Of a stretch of 64,000 bases of DNA, positions 20,390-32,254 are shown in pieces; position 1 is the first letter of the stretch, and the number at the start of each line of letters is the position of its first letter. Source of the stretch: Capsicum annuum. Its lineage: Eukaryota > Streptophyta > Magnoliopsida > Solanales > Solanaceae. The position numbers were made by a program, and so were the translations under genes. The notes beneath the pieces were generated by a model. It saw only the letters and a program-made list of their open reading frames with translations. It was not told the DNA's origin and searched no databases. The stretch covers positions 226,079,453 to 226,143,452 of the forward strand of contig NC_061117.1 in NCBI RefSeq assembly GCF_002878395.1. The letters run 5' to 3'.

Positions 20390-23300
20390 ATAGCACATCG
20401 ATTTGGCCCGAAAATGGCTTGTTCGCGCCGTTTTACCCATTTGACCACCCAAATAGCCTATCCTACCCCAAGGGCCCACACTAGGCCACTCCCCAGCCTG
20501 CTTGGGGTATCTCGATAGATTTTCGACAAAAACCACTCCCGTACCTGGACGACCCTGAAAATCATGGGCTATAGCACACCGATTTGGCCCGAAAATGGCC
20601 CAATCATGCCATTTCGCCCGTTTGACGACCTTAATAGCCAATTCCACCCCAAGGCCGCACACTAAATCGCTCCCCGACCAGCCTGGGGAAGCTCGGTTGA
20701 TTTTTGACCAAAAACAAGCCCGTCCCTTGGGCTCACCCCAAAAATCGTGGGCTATAACACACTGATTTGGCCCGAAAATAGGCCATTCGTGTCGTTTCGC
20801 CTGTTTGAACACCCAAATAGCCTATCCCATCCCAAGGGCCTACATTAGGCCACTCCCCAGCCTACCTGGGGTAGCTCAGTCGATTTTTATTCAAAAATAA
20901 GCTTGGCCTAGGGCCCACCCCAAAAATTGTAGGCTATAACACACCGTTTTGGCCCAAAAATGGCCCGTTCGCACTATTTCTCCTGGTTGACAATCCAAAT
21001 AGCCTATTCCACCCCAAGGGCCGACACTAGGCTGCTCCCCAGCCTGCCAGTGATAGCTAGGGCGATTTTAAACAAAAAACACATCTGGCCCCCGGGCCCA
21101 CCCTTAAAACCGTGGGCTATAGCACACCGATTTTACCCAAAAATAACCCATTCGCGCTTTGACCACCCAAATAGCCTATCCCACCCTAACGTACCACACT
21201 AGGTCGCTCTTCAGGCTACCTGGGAAATCTCGATCGATTTTTTATTGTAAAGACGCTCAGCCCCTGAGCCCAACTCAAAACCGTGGGTTATAGCACATCA
21301 TTTTGGCCAAAAATGGCCAGTTCGTGCGGTTCTCCCGTATGACCACCCAAATAGCCTATCCCACCCCAAGGGCCCCACACTAGGGCGCTTACCATCCTGT
21401 CTGTGGTAGCCCGGTCGATCTTCGACAAAAAACACGGTTCGCACCGAGCCCACCCCAAAAATCGTGGGCTGTAACACACTGATTTATCCCAAAAATGGCC
21501 CGTTCATGCCGGTTTGCCCATTTGACCACCCAAATAGCCTATCCCAGCCCAAGGTCCCACAATAGGCCCGCTCCCCAGCCTTTTTGTGGCAGCTCGGTCA
21601 ATTTTTGACCAAAAATACACCCGGGTCCACCTAAAAATCGTGGTCTAGAGCACACAGATTTGGCCCAAGAATGGCACGTTCATCCTGTTTCGCCTGTTTT
21701 ACTATGCGAATAGCCTATCCCACCCCAAGGGCCCACACTAGGTCGCTCCCCAACATGCCTAAGGCAGCCCGATCAATTTTTGGCCAAAAACAGGCCCGGC
21801 CCCCAGGCCCACCCCTAAAACCATGGGCTATAGCACATTGATTTGGCACGAAAATGGCCCATTTATGCCGTTTCACCCATTTGACCACCTCAAATAGCCT
21901 ATCCCACCCCAAGGGCCTATACTAGGTCATTCCCCAGTCTGTCTAATGCAGCCCGATTGATTTTTGGCATTAAACATGCCCGGCCCCCGAGCTCACCCCA
22001 AAACCCGAGGGCTATAGTACTCTGATTTATTCCAAAAATGCCCCGTTCGCACCGTTTCCCCCTTTTGACCACCCAAATAGCCTATCCCACCCCAAGGGCC
22101 CACACGAGGTCGTTCCCAGCCTGCCTGAGGAAGCTCGATCAATTTTCTGCCAAAACAAGCCTATCCCTCGGGCCCACCCCCAAAACCATGGTCTATAGCA
22201 CAATGATTTGTCCTAAAAATAGCCTATTCGCGCTGTTTCACCCGATTGACCACCCAAATAACCTATCTCACCCACGAGCCCACACTAGTCCACTCTTCAA
22301 CCTGTTTGGTGCAGTCCGATCAATTTTTGGCATTAAACACGCCCGGCCTCCGAGCCTACCCTAAAAATCGTGGGCTATTGCACACTGATTTGGACCAAAA
22401 TTGGCCCATTTACGCCATTTTGCCCGTTTGACCACCCAAATAACCTATCCCACATTAAAGGCCCATACTAGGCTGCTCCCCAGCCTACCTGGGGCAGCCC
22501 GATTAATTTTTGGCGAAAAACATGCCTGGTCCCCAGGCTCACCTCGAAAACCTTGGGCGATAGCACACCGATTTGGCCAGAAAATGACCCATTCACACCG
22601 TTTTGAATGTTTGACAACCCAAATAGCCTATCCCACCCCAAGGGCCCACACTAGGTCGCTCCCCAGCTGTCTGGTGCAGTCCGGTTGATTTTTGGCATTA
22701 AACATGCCCGACCCCCCGAGCCAACCCAAAAAATTGTAGGCTATTACACACTAATTTGGATCGAAAATGGCGCGTTCTCGCTGTTTCACCCCTTTGACAA
22801 CCCAAATAACCCATCCCACATCAAGGGCCCATACCAGGCTGCTTTCCAGCCTACCTAGGGTAGCCCGATTAATTTTCGACAAAAAACATGCCCGGCCCCC
22901 AGGACTACCCCAAAAATCGTGGGCTATAGAACACTGATTTGACCAGAAAATAGCCCGTTCACACCGTTTCGAACGTTTGACCACTGAAATAACCTATCCT
23001 ACCCTAAGGCCCCACACTAGGTCGTTTCCCAGCCTGCCTAGGAAAGTTTGGTTGATTTTTGTCCAAACACACGCTCGGCCCCTAGGATCACTCCAAAAAT
23101 CGTGGGCTATAGCACATCGACTTGGCTTAAAAATAGCTCGTTCATGCCGTTTCGCCTATTTGACCATCCAAATAGCCTATCCCACCCCAAGGGTCCACAC
23201 TAGGACGCTCCCCAGCTTTCCTAGGGCAGCCCGATCAATTTTTTGTCGAAAACACGCCCGGCCCCTAGGTTCACCCCAAAAATTGTGGGCTATTGCATAC

Positions 23301-25829
23301 CATTTTGGCCCAAAAATAGCCTGTTCGTGCCGTTTATCCTGTTTGACCACCCAAATAGCCTATCCCACCCCAAGGGCCTACACTAGGCTGCTCCCCAGTC
23401 TTCCTGGGGTAGCCTGATTAATTTTTGGCCAAAAACACTTTTGGCCTCTGGCCCACCCAATAAATTATGGGTTGTAGCACACCGATTTATCCTAAAAATG
23501 ACCCATTCACGCCGTTTCGCCTGTTTAACCACCCAAATAGCCTATCCCACCATAAGGACCCACTCTAGTTCGTTCCCCAGCCTGACTGGGTAGCTCAGTC
23601 GATTTTTGATCAAAAATACACCCGGTACCTAGGCCCACTCCATAGACTGTGGATTATAGCACATCGATTTGGCCCGAAAATGGCCCTTTCACGCCATTTT
23701 GACCGTTTGACCATTCAAATAGCCTATCCCACCCTAAGGGCCCATACTAGGCTGCTCACCAACCTGTCTTGGGCAGCCCGGTCAATTTTTGCCAAAAATA
23801 TGCTCGGCCCTTGGGCCCTTCCTGAAAATTATGGGCTATTGCACTCCGATTTAGCCTGAAAATGGCCCATTCATGCTGTTTCACCCGTTTGATCACACAA
23901 ATAGCCTATCCTACCCTAAGGGCCCATACTAAGCCGCTCCCCAACCTGCCAGAGGCAGCCTGGTCAATTTTTGGCCAAAAATACGCCCGGCCCTCGTGCC
24001 CACACCAAAAATCGTGGGCTATAGCACACCGATTTGGACCAAAAATGGCTCATTCGCTCCATTTTGCCCGTTTGACCACCCAACTAACCTATCCCACCCC
24101 AAGGGCCGACACTAAGTCGCTCCCCAGCTTGTCTAAGGCAGCCTGATCGATTTTTTTAAGTAAAAACACACCCGAACCGTGGGTTATAACATATCGATTT
24201 GGCCTGAAAATGGCCTGTTCGCGCCGTTTTGCCCGTTTGACCATCCAAATAGCCTATCCCACTCTAAGGGCCCCACTAGGTCGCTCCCCAGCCTGCCTGG
24301 GGCAGTCCAGTTAATTTTCGGCCAAATACATGCCCGGCCCCCAGGCCCACCCCAAAAATCGTGTGTTATGGCACACCAACTTGGCCCAAAAATGGCACGT
24401 TCCCGCCGTTTGACCACTCAAATAGCCAATCCCACCCTAAAGGCCTTCACTAGGCCACTCCCCAGCCTGCTTGGGGCAGCCCAATTAATTTTTGTCAAAA
24501 TCACGTCCGACCCCCTGGCCCACCCCAAAAACCGTGGGTAATATAGCACACCGATTTGGCTAAAAAATTGCGCGTTCATACCGTTTTGCAGATTTGACCA
24601 CCCAAATAGCCTATCTCGCCCAAGGGCCCACACTAGGCCACTACCTAGCCTACCTGGGTAATCCCGGTTGATTTTCCGAACAAAACATGCCTGGACCTCA
24701 AGCCCACCCTAAAAACCATGAGTTATAGCACACCAATTCGACCCAAAATAGCCCGTTTGCACCGTTTCGCCCATTTGACCACCCAAATAACATTTCCTAC
24801 CCCAAGGGCCCATACTAGGTCACTCCCCAGCCTGCCTGGGGCAGCCTGATTGATTTTTGGCATCAAACACGTCGTTCCCCTAGTCCTACCCCATAAACTG
24901 TAGGCTATAGCACACCGTTTTTGCCCGAAAATACCCTGTTCACGCCGTTTCGCATGTTTGATCACTTAAATAGCCTATCTTACCCCATGGGCCCATACTA
25001 GACTGATCCCTAGCCTGCCTAGGGCAGCCCGATTTATTCTTGACAAAACACACATCCGAACTCAAGGCACACCCCAAAATCTGTAGGCTATGGCATTCCA
25101 ATTTGGCCCAAAAATGGCTCCATTCATACCGTTTTGCCCTTTTGATCACCTAAATAGCCTACCCACCGTAAGGGCCCATAATAGGCCACTCTCTAGCATG
25201 TCTGGGGCAACCCAATTGATTTTTGGCCAAAAACTCACTCGTCCCACAAGTTCACCCCAAAAATTGTGGGCTATACACATTGATTTGGCCCGAAGATGGC
25301 CCGTTCGTGCCGTTTCATCCTTTTGACCACCCAAATAGCATATCCCTCCACAAGGGCCCATACTAGATCGCTCCTAACATGTCTGGGGCAGCCCGATCGA
25401 TTTTTGCTAAAAACACGCTCAGCCCCCAAGCCCACCCCAAAAATTGTGGGTTATATAGCACACAAATTTGGCCCAAAATGGCTTGTTTCCCCCGTTTCGC
25501 CCGTTTGACCACCCAAATAGCCTATCCCACCCCAAAGGCACAAACTTAGCCGCTCCCCAACCTGCCTTGGCAGCCCGATTGATTTTTGGCCAAAAATACG
25601 TCGACTCCTTGGCCCACCCCAAAAACCGTGGGCTATAGCGCACCAATTTTGCCTAAAAATGGTACGTTCACACCGTTTCGACCGTTTGACCACCCAAATA
25701 GACTATCCCACCATAACGGACTATACTAGGCCGCTCCCCAGCCTTTCTGGGGCAGCCCGATCGATTTTTGACCAAAAACACACCCGTCCTATGGGCCCAT
25801 CCCAAAAATCATGGGTTATAGCGCACCAA
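20390..25829 (+). repeat. ~182-bp satellite array B (main block)
   Basis: About 30 monomers, nearly all type 2 with AAATAGCCTATCCCACCCCAAGG. Several carry local variants such as TTTTTGGCATTAAACA (about 21960 and 22330), which also occurs at about 8420 and 8795 in array A, so sub-variants are shared between arrays. It ends at GCGCACCAAT beside the chromovirus. Confidence 0.95.
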
Positions 25830-27214
25830 TTCAGTAATATATAAATATACATCGGGAACCATCATGCTTCCCATCTATCAAAATCAACCACGTTGTGGAT
25901 TTCTTTCACACTCGAGTTCAAAACAACTCCATTAAGACCAAAAGGTCAAATCATTCAAAATATCTCAAATATTCAACATCAACGTGCTTATAACACACAC
26001 TTTCTAAAAAAACACAATTTCCAATGGGGATTCACGACACAAATATCAAAATCATGATAAATATCGTTCAATATTCATGCTTTATATCTCCACACATGTA
26101 AATTCATCTTTCAAAATCATAAACATCAAGATTTCATAATAATCATCATAAGATATGGGTTCATGCTTCAAATTCGTAAAAATCAAATAAAAAATCATGC
26201 CTTTGTAAAGAAAATTACTTTTGGGCACAAGAACGAAAGAGAGTTCTTGTTGAAAAACCCCACATACTTTGAATGATGAACTTTAGATCGATACTCATTT
26301 TTGAGATGTTAATCGTTCCTTTGAATGATGGTTATTGGAGTTCTTGAACTAGGAACTTGAAATCTTGAATAAATTTGCAGAATTAATGGTGAANNNNNNN
26401 NNNNNNNNNNNNNNNNNNNNNNNNNNNNNNNNNNNNNNNNNNNNNNNNNNNNNNNNNNNNNNNNNNNNNNNNNNNNNNNNNNNNNNNNNNNNNTGGAGGT
26501 TCTTGAAGTTGGATGTAGGAGGTTAGGGTTTTCTTTTTGAGAGAATTTGATGAAATATAACATATAATGCTTTTAATAGGCTTTAATAAAGGGTTTGGAT
26601 GGATTTTGGGTGAGGGGGAATGACCAAAACGCCCCTAAAAATCAAATAATTCTCGAATCTGTCCTTTGGTGGACTGTTTTGATAGTCAGAAGTAGATCAA
26701 CCATAACGTTTTACTCCGATATCCAAATTGGATGAAACTAATTTCATTAGAAAGAGGACTCTCATATATTTCCGTTGATATATAGTATCTCACCTAGATC
26801 ATTGTGTACGAGGAGTTATGATCGTTTGAAGTTGACCCAAAAATTCGGTTTGATAGGCTGAAGTAGATCGACCATAACTTTTTGCTCCGATAGACAAATT
26901 GGATGAAACCAATTTCATTGGAAAGAGGACTCGCAGCTTTCAGTTGGAGCAAAAATACGCCATGCCTCAGTACTTTTTCCTGCACGTTTTACTGTTCACT
27001 ACTATTCACGGTTCGATCTGAATGTTCATAACTCGTCGCTCGGGTGTCCGTTTTAGATGATCCACATATCGTTAGAAAGCTTATTCGATACTCTATGCAA
27101 TGGTGGGTCATAATCTAAGATATTCCGCACGAAAAATTTATAATTTATTCTAGAAGATAAAACCCAACATGTTTACGCACAAAATTTCAACAAAAAATTT
27201 CCCTGGGTATTACA
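25830..27214 (-). repeat. 3' LTR of the chromovirus (truncated)
   Basis: Matches 33315-34835 with small indels (mid-90s percent by eye). The inner end is TATTACA at 27208-27214. It contains a 100-N gap at 26394-26493, and part of an internal ~180-bp duplication is deleted near 26935-26945. Confidence 0.85.
26394..26493. other. Assembly gap (100 N)
   Basis: Exactly 100 N, the usual placeholder for a gap of unknown size, in the 3' LTR. Confidence 0.99.
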
Positions 27215-27226
27215 TCATCCCCCCGT
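27215..27226 (-). other. Polypurine tract of the chromovirus
   Basis: The minus strand reads ACGGGGGGATGA directly before the 3' LTR, the expected plus-strand priming site. Confidence 0.75.
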
Positions 27227-27429
27227 TGGAAACATTCATCCTCGAATGACGCTAGACATGCCAAGATTAGATAGGGAATAGAGCATACAGCTGAAAACAT
27301 TCGTTAGACTCATCACCACATCGTTTCTCACTCCGAATGCAACATAGAATGCATAAATTCAAGAAACTACAGCTGAACACATAATAAATGACAGTTGAAC
27401 TGCTGCAACTTTTATCAAAAGTGCATGAT

Positions 27430-30400
27430 TTAAGAAAGAACGGTACCTTCAGCTTGATCGGAGTTCATCGAAAATAGGTACGGGTACTTGGATTTCATGT
27501 TCGCCTCAGCTTCCCACGTTGCACCCTCAACAGATTGGTTTCGCCACAACACCTTGACCAAGGGAACTTCTTTGTTCCTTAGTCTTTGGACACTGAAATC
27601 AAGAATCTCAATGGGAATCTCATCAAAAGAAAGATTTTCTTGAATGTCAGCACTCACAGAGGAATCCACTACCACAGCATCGCTAATATGCTTTCCAAGC
27701 ATGGAGACATGGAATATTGGATGAACAGAGGACAACTCGGAAGGCAACTCGACCTCATAAGCTACCTTACCAACACGGCTAAGAATTTTGTAAGGACCAA
27801 CATAATGGGGACTAAACTTCCCCTTCTTTCCAAATCTCTTCACCCCCCTCATGGGTGAAATTTTTCATATACACTAGCTCACCAACTTCAAACTCAAGGT
27901 CTCTCCTTCTAACATCCGCATATGACTTCTGACGACTCTACACAGTTTTCAAACTTTCCCTAATCAACTTAAATTTTTCCATAGCCTCAAATACCAAATC
28001 AGGACCACTCACAGTCACTTCACCCACCTCGAACCAACCTATGGGTGATCTACACTTCCTCCCATATAAGGCTTCAAACGGAGCCATGCCAATACTAGAG
28101 TGGAAACTGTTATTATAAGCAAACTCTATCAACGGTAAGTAATCATCCCAACTTCCCTTAAAGTCAAGTGCACAAGCTCTCAACATATCCTCTAAGGTCT
28201 GGATGGTCCGCTCAGCTTGACCATCGATCTGCGGATGAAAAGCAGAACTCAAAAGCACTTGGGTACCAAGACCCTTCTAAAAAGCTTTCCAAAATTGCGA
28301 AGTGAACTGAGTACCCCTATCCGAAATGATAGACAAGGGAACTCCATGCAGTCTGACTAGCTCTAGGATATACAATCTAGCGTAATCCTCAGTAGTATAT
28401 GAAGTATGAACAGGCAAGAAATAAGCAGACTTAGTCAACCTATCAACCACAACCCAAATGGAATCATGATAGCGTCGGGAAGGAGGTAAACCAATCACAA
28501 AGTCCATATTTATCTCTTCCCACTTCCAGGTGGGAATACTAAACTCTTGCATCATACCACCAGGTCTTTGGTGTTCAACCTTAACCTGTTGGCATGTTGC
28601 ACACTTAGCTACAAATGATGCTATATCTATCTTCATGCCACTCCACCAATAGATTTCCCGCAAGTCTCGGTACATCTTGGTGGCACCAGGATGAATAGAA
28701 TATCACACCCCGTGTGCTTTAGCCATAATCCTCTGTCTCAGATCATCAACATTCGGGACACACAATCTACCCTGCAATCTCAACACACCTACTTTTCGGT
28801 CCTTGACTGACTCTTTCAGTCTGACCAAACTAGCATCTAAGTATTGTTTTTCCTTCACTTCCAAAACCAAGGAGGATTCGGAACTACTCTGAACCCCTAT
28901 ACTACCTTCAGCAGAGTCAAACAACCTAACCCCCAATCTAGCCAAATGATGTACATCACGAGCCAACTCGTTCTTACCTTCTACCACATGCAAAATACTA
29001 CCCATGGACACTCTATTTAGGGTATCCGCCACAACATTAGCCTTTCCCGGATGGTACAACACATTTATATCATAGTCCTTTAACAATTCTAACCATCGTC
29101 TTTGCCTAAGATTGAATTCTCTCGGGGTAAACACATACGGCAGACTCTGATGATCAGTGAAAACATCAACATGGACACCATACAAATAGTGTCTCCAGAT
29201 TTTCAAAGAAAACACAACAGCATCCAACTCAAGGTCATGGGTGGGGTAATTTTTCTCATAGGGTTTCAACTGTCTAGAAGCATAAGCTATCACCTTACCC
29301 TTCTGCATCAATACGTAACCCAACCCAACTCTCGAAGCATCACAGTACACCACAAAACCATCAACACCATCAGGCAAAGTCAAAACAGGGGCTGAAATGA
29401 GTCGAGTCTTCAACTCTAGAAAACTTTTCTCACAAGATTCGGACCACAAGAACTTCACTTTCTTTTGGGTCAACCGAGTCATAGGAGACGCTATAGAGGA
29501 GAAACCCTCAACAAAACGGTGGTAATAGCCAGCTAAACCCAAGAAACTTTGGATATCAGTCGAAGAAATAGGTCTAGGCCAATTTTTAACAGCTTCGGTC
29601 TTTTGGGGATCAACTCTAATACCTTCAGAAGAAATGATATGACCCAGAAAAGCAACTGACCTTAGTCAAAAATCACACTTACTGAACTTGGCAAATAACT
29701 TGTGATCTCTAAGGGTTTGCAAGACAGTTCGGAGATGATCAGAATGTTCATCCTCACTACGGGAGTACACTAGTATATCATCGATGAACACTATGACAAA
29801 CATATCCAGATATGGTCTGAACACTCGATTCATGAGGTCCATGAAAGCTGCTGAGGCATTAGTTAACCGAAATACATAACAAAAAACTCAAAATGGCGTG
29901 GTTTTTGGGATGTCACACTCCCTAACTTTGAGTTGATGATAGCCAGAATGAAGGTCTATCTTTAAGAAATAACTTGCACCTTGCAATTGGTCAAACAAAT
30001 TATCTATTCTCAGAAGAGGGTACTTATTTTTTATGGTGACTTTATTTAGTTGGGTAATCAATGCACATATGCAAAGAGCCATCTTTCTTTCTCACAAACA
30101 ACACAGGAGCGCCCCAAGGAGAAACACTGGGCCTTATGAAACCCTTATCTAGTAGATCTTTGAGTTGCCCTTTCAACTCCTTAAGTTCTGCAGTGGCCAT
30201 ACCATAAGGAGAAATAGAAATGGGCTGAGTATCGGGAAGAAGATCAATACCAAACTCTATCTCTCTATTAGGAGGTATCCCTGGGAGATCATCCGAAAAG
30301 ACATCAAAAAACTCATTGACGACATTAACAGACTGGAGAGTTGGAGTCTCAGGCTTAGTGTCTTTGACTCTAACCAAATGGTAAATACACCCCTTGGAAA

Positions 30401-30539
30401 TAAGCTTTCTAGCTTTGAGGTAAGAGACAAAATGACTCTTGGGTGACACAGAATTCCCAGACCACTCAAACACAGATGCACCCTGAAATTGAAACTTGAC
30501 CACTCGGGTCCGACAATCAATAGAGGCATAAGAAGATTA
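27430..30539 (-). pseudogene. pol of the chromovirus: RT, RNase H, integrase, chromodomain-like end (broken)
   Basis: Order on the minus strand: reverse transcriptase about 30400-29560 ([16 protein letters not shown], then [10 protein letters not shown]), RNase H about 29500-29030 (VYCDAS, TDHQSL), integrase zinc region and core about 28720-27950 ([31 protein letters not shown]), and a C-terminal chromodomain-like segment to 27430 (FHVSMLGKH, VLWRNQ, ATWE). Stops lie at 29666-29668, 28703-28705, 28277-28279 and 27938-27940. Frameshifts lie near 30053, 29885 and 27866. The chromodomain-type end places it among chromoviruses. It is inactive. Confidence 0.9.
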
Positions 30540-32041
30540 CAGCCATTCCATACCCAGAATCACATCAAAATCTACCATGTCTAACTCAATCAGATCAGCC
30601 AACAAGACTCTATGAAGAACGGTAACAGGACACTTTTATACACTTTCTGGGCAACAATCGAATCACCCACTGGGGCAGAAACTAGGATAGGCTCAGGAAT
30701 ATTCTCAGGACTCATTTCGAAATTCACAGCAATCAAAGGTGTAACATATGAGAAACTGGATCTAGGATCCAATAAAGTGTACACATCAAACTGAAATATA
30801 CGAAGCATACCAGTAACAACATTGGGAGAGTCCTCCTGTTCCTGGCGGGACGGTAAAGAATAGAATCTATTCTGGTGCTGCCCACCAGCATTGCTAGAAG
30901 AGGCGCCCTGAACTGAGGCTGGGCGAGTTGCTGGAACTGGAGCACTAACAGTCTGAGTCTGGATCTGAGAGCGATATTCACGACGCCCTTGTCCATCCTG
31001 TGGATAATCTCTAACTCTGTGACCCATGTCACCATATCGGAAACAACCCCTCTTCTCACCCCAACACTCACCCGAATGAGCCCTACCACACTTAGGACAC
31101 AGGGGATAATTTGGCTTACTGCCAGCACTGTACTGGGACCTGGATGCATATGACCTGCTACCTTGCTCCTGCCTACCTCTAGGTACGGGAGCACTAGTAA
31201 ATGACGGTACTGGCATAGACGAATGATCCTGATACTGAGGGCGACTCCCTCCCTGCGATCTAGTCTGACCCTGTCCGTGCTGCTCGAACCTAGCTCTCTT
31301 ATTCCCTCTCATTCTATCTCTCTCCTTAATATTGTCTGCCTCAATCTGTTGGGCATGAGTCTTCAGCCTAGAAAGATTCATCTCACTATTCAGCATAGCA
31401 GACCTGCACTCCTTAACTACATAACTAGACACTCCAGTCACAAACTTACTCATACTAGCCCGATTATCAGCCACTAAGTCAGGAGCATACTTGGCCAACT
31501 GATTGAACTTTAGACAGTACTCCCTAACAGTCATAGATCCCTATTACAAGTTCATAAACTCTTCCACCTTTGCCTCCCTCATCTCCAAAGGGAAAAACTT
31601 ATCTAGGAATGCATCCTGGAACTCTTGCCAAGTTGTAGGGACATCTTCCTCACCTCTACCTTTCCTCCAAGCAACAATCCAGTCATAAGCAAGGTCTTTC
31701 AACCTATACGTAGCCAACTCCACACTATGTTCCTCAGATACATGCATCACCTGAGTAATCTTCCACACCTCCTCTAAAAACAACCGTGGATCCTCATCAG
31801 ACTTGGACCCATAGAATTCTGGCGAATTCATCTGCATGAAGTCACGGATCCTGGCAGCAGCTGAATCACCTCCCTGCTGCTATGGAGTCGGGGTCGGGTT
31901 GGCATGAACATTTGCAGTAACAGCTTAGGCCAGGGCCTGAAAGGCTGCCCAAAATTCAGCATGAGATACGTTTTCATTCAATGGGTCAGCGGGTTGAGGT
32001 TGCTGACCATCATTATTTCTTCTCGCTCGATGTAGAGGCAT
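30540..32041 (-). pseudogene. gag and protease of the chromovirus (broken)
   Basis: Starts at ATG 32041 (MPLHRARRNN). Open stretches 31837-31544 and 31534-30590 carry the retrotransposon gag domain (MTVREYCLKFNQLAKYAPDL) and a zinc-knuckle region. Stops occur at 31924-31926 (TAA), 31880-31882 (TAG), 31544-31546 (TAA) and 31541-31543 (TAG). The knuckle reads CFRYGDMGHRVRDYP, with tyrosine at two positions where the CCHC family has cysteine. The protease active-site region reads LLDPRSS, where the clade usually has glycine after DP. Gag would package RNA and the protease would cleave the polyprotein, but neither could work here. Confidence 0.85.
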
Positions 32042-32237
32042 ATCTCTAAAAGAGGAGAGCACAAATCAATAGCAAAGAGAGACACTTTAAGCATGATAGA
32101 CTTCTGAAAGAAAGAATCACACTTTTTTCTAAAACGTCTTATAGCCTCTTGCTCACAGATGTGGCGCGCTACACACCGATGATCAAGACTCTACTTAACG
32201 CGGCTTGTCAGACTCCCTAGGACACCATAAAACCTTA

Positions 32238-32250
32238 GGCTCTGATACCA
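32238..32250 (-). other. Primer binding site of the chromovirus
   Basis: The minus strand reads TGGTATCAGAGCC, a perfect 13-base match to the initiator tRNA-Met complement, four bases from the LTR. Confidence 0.9.
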
Positions 32251-32254
32251 AGTT

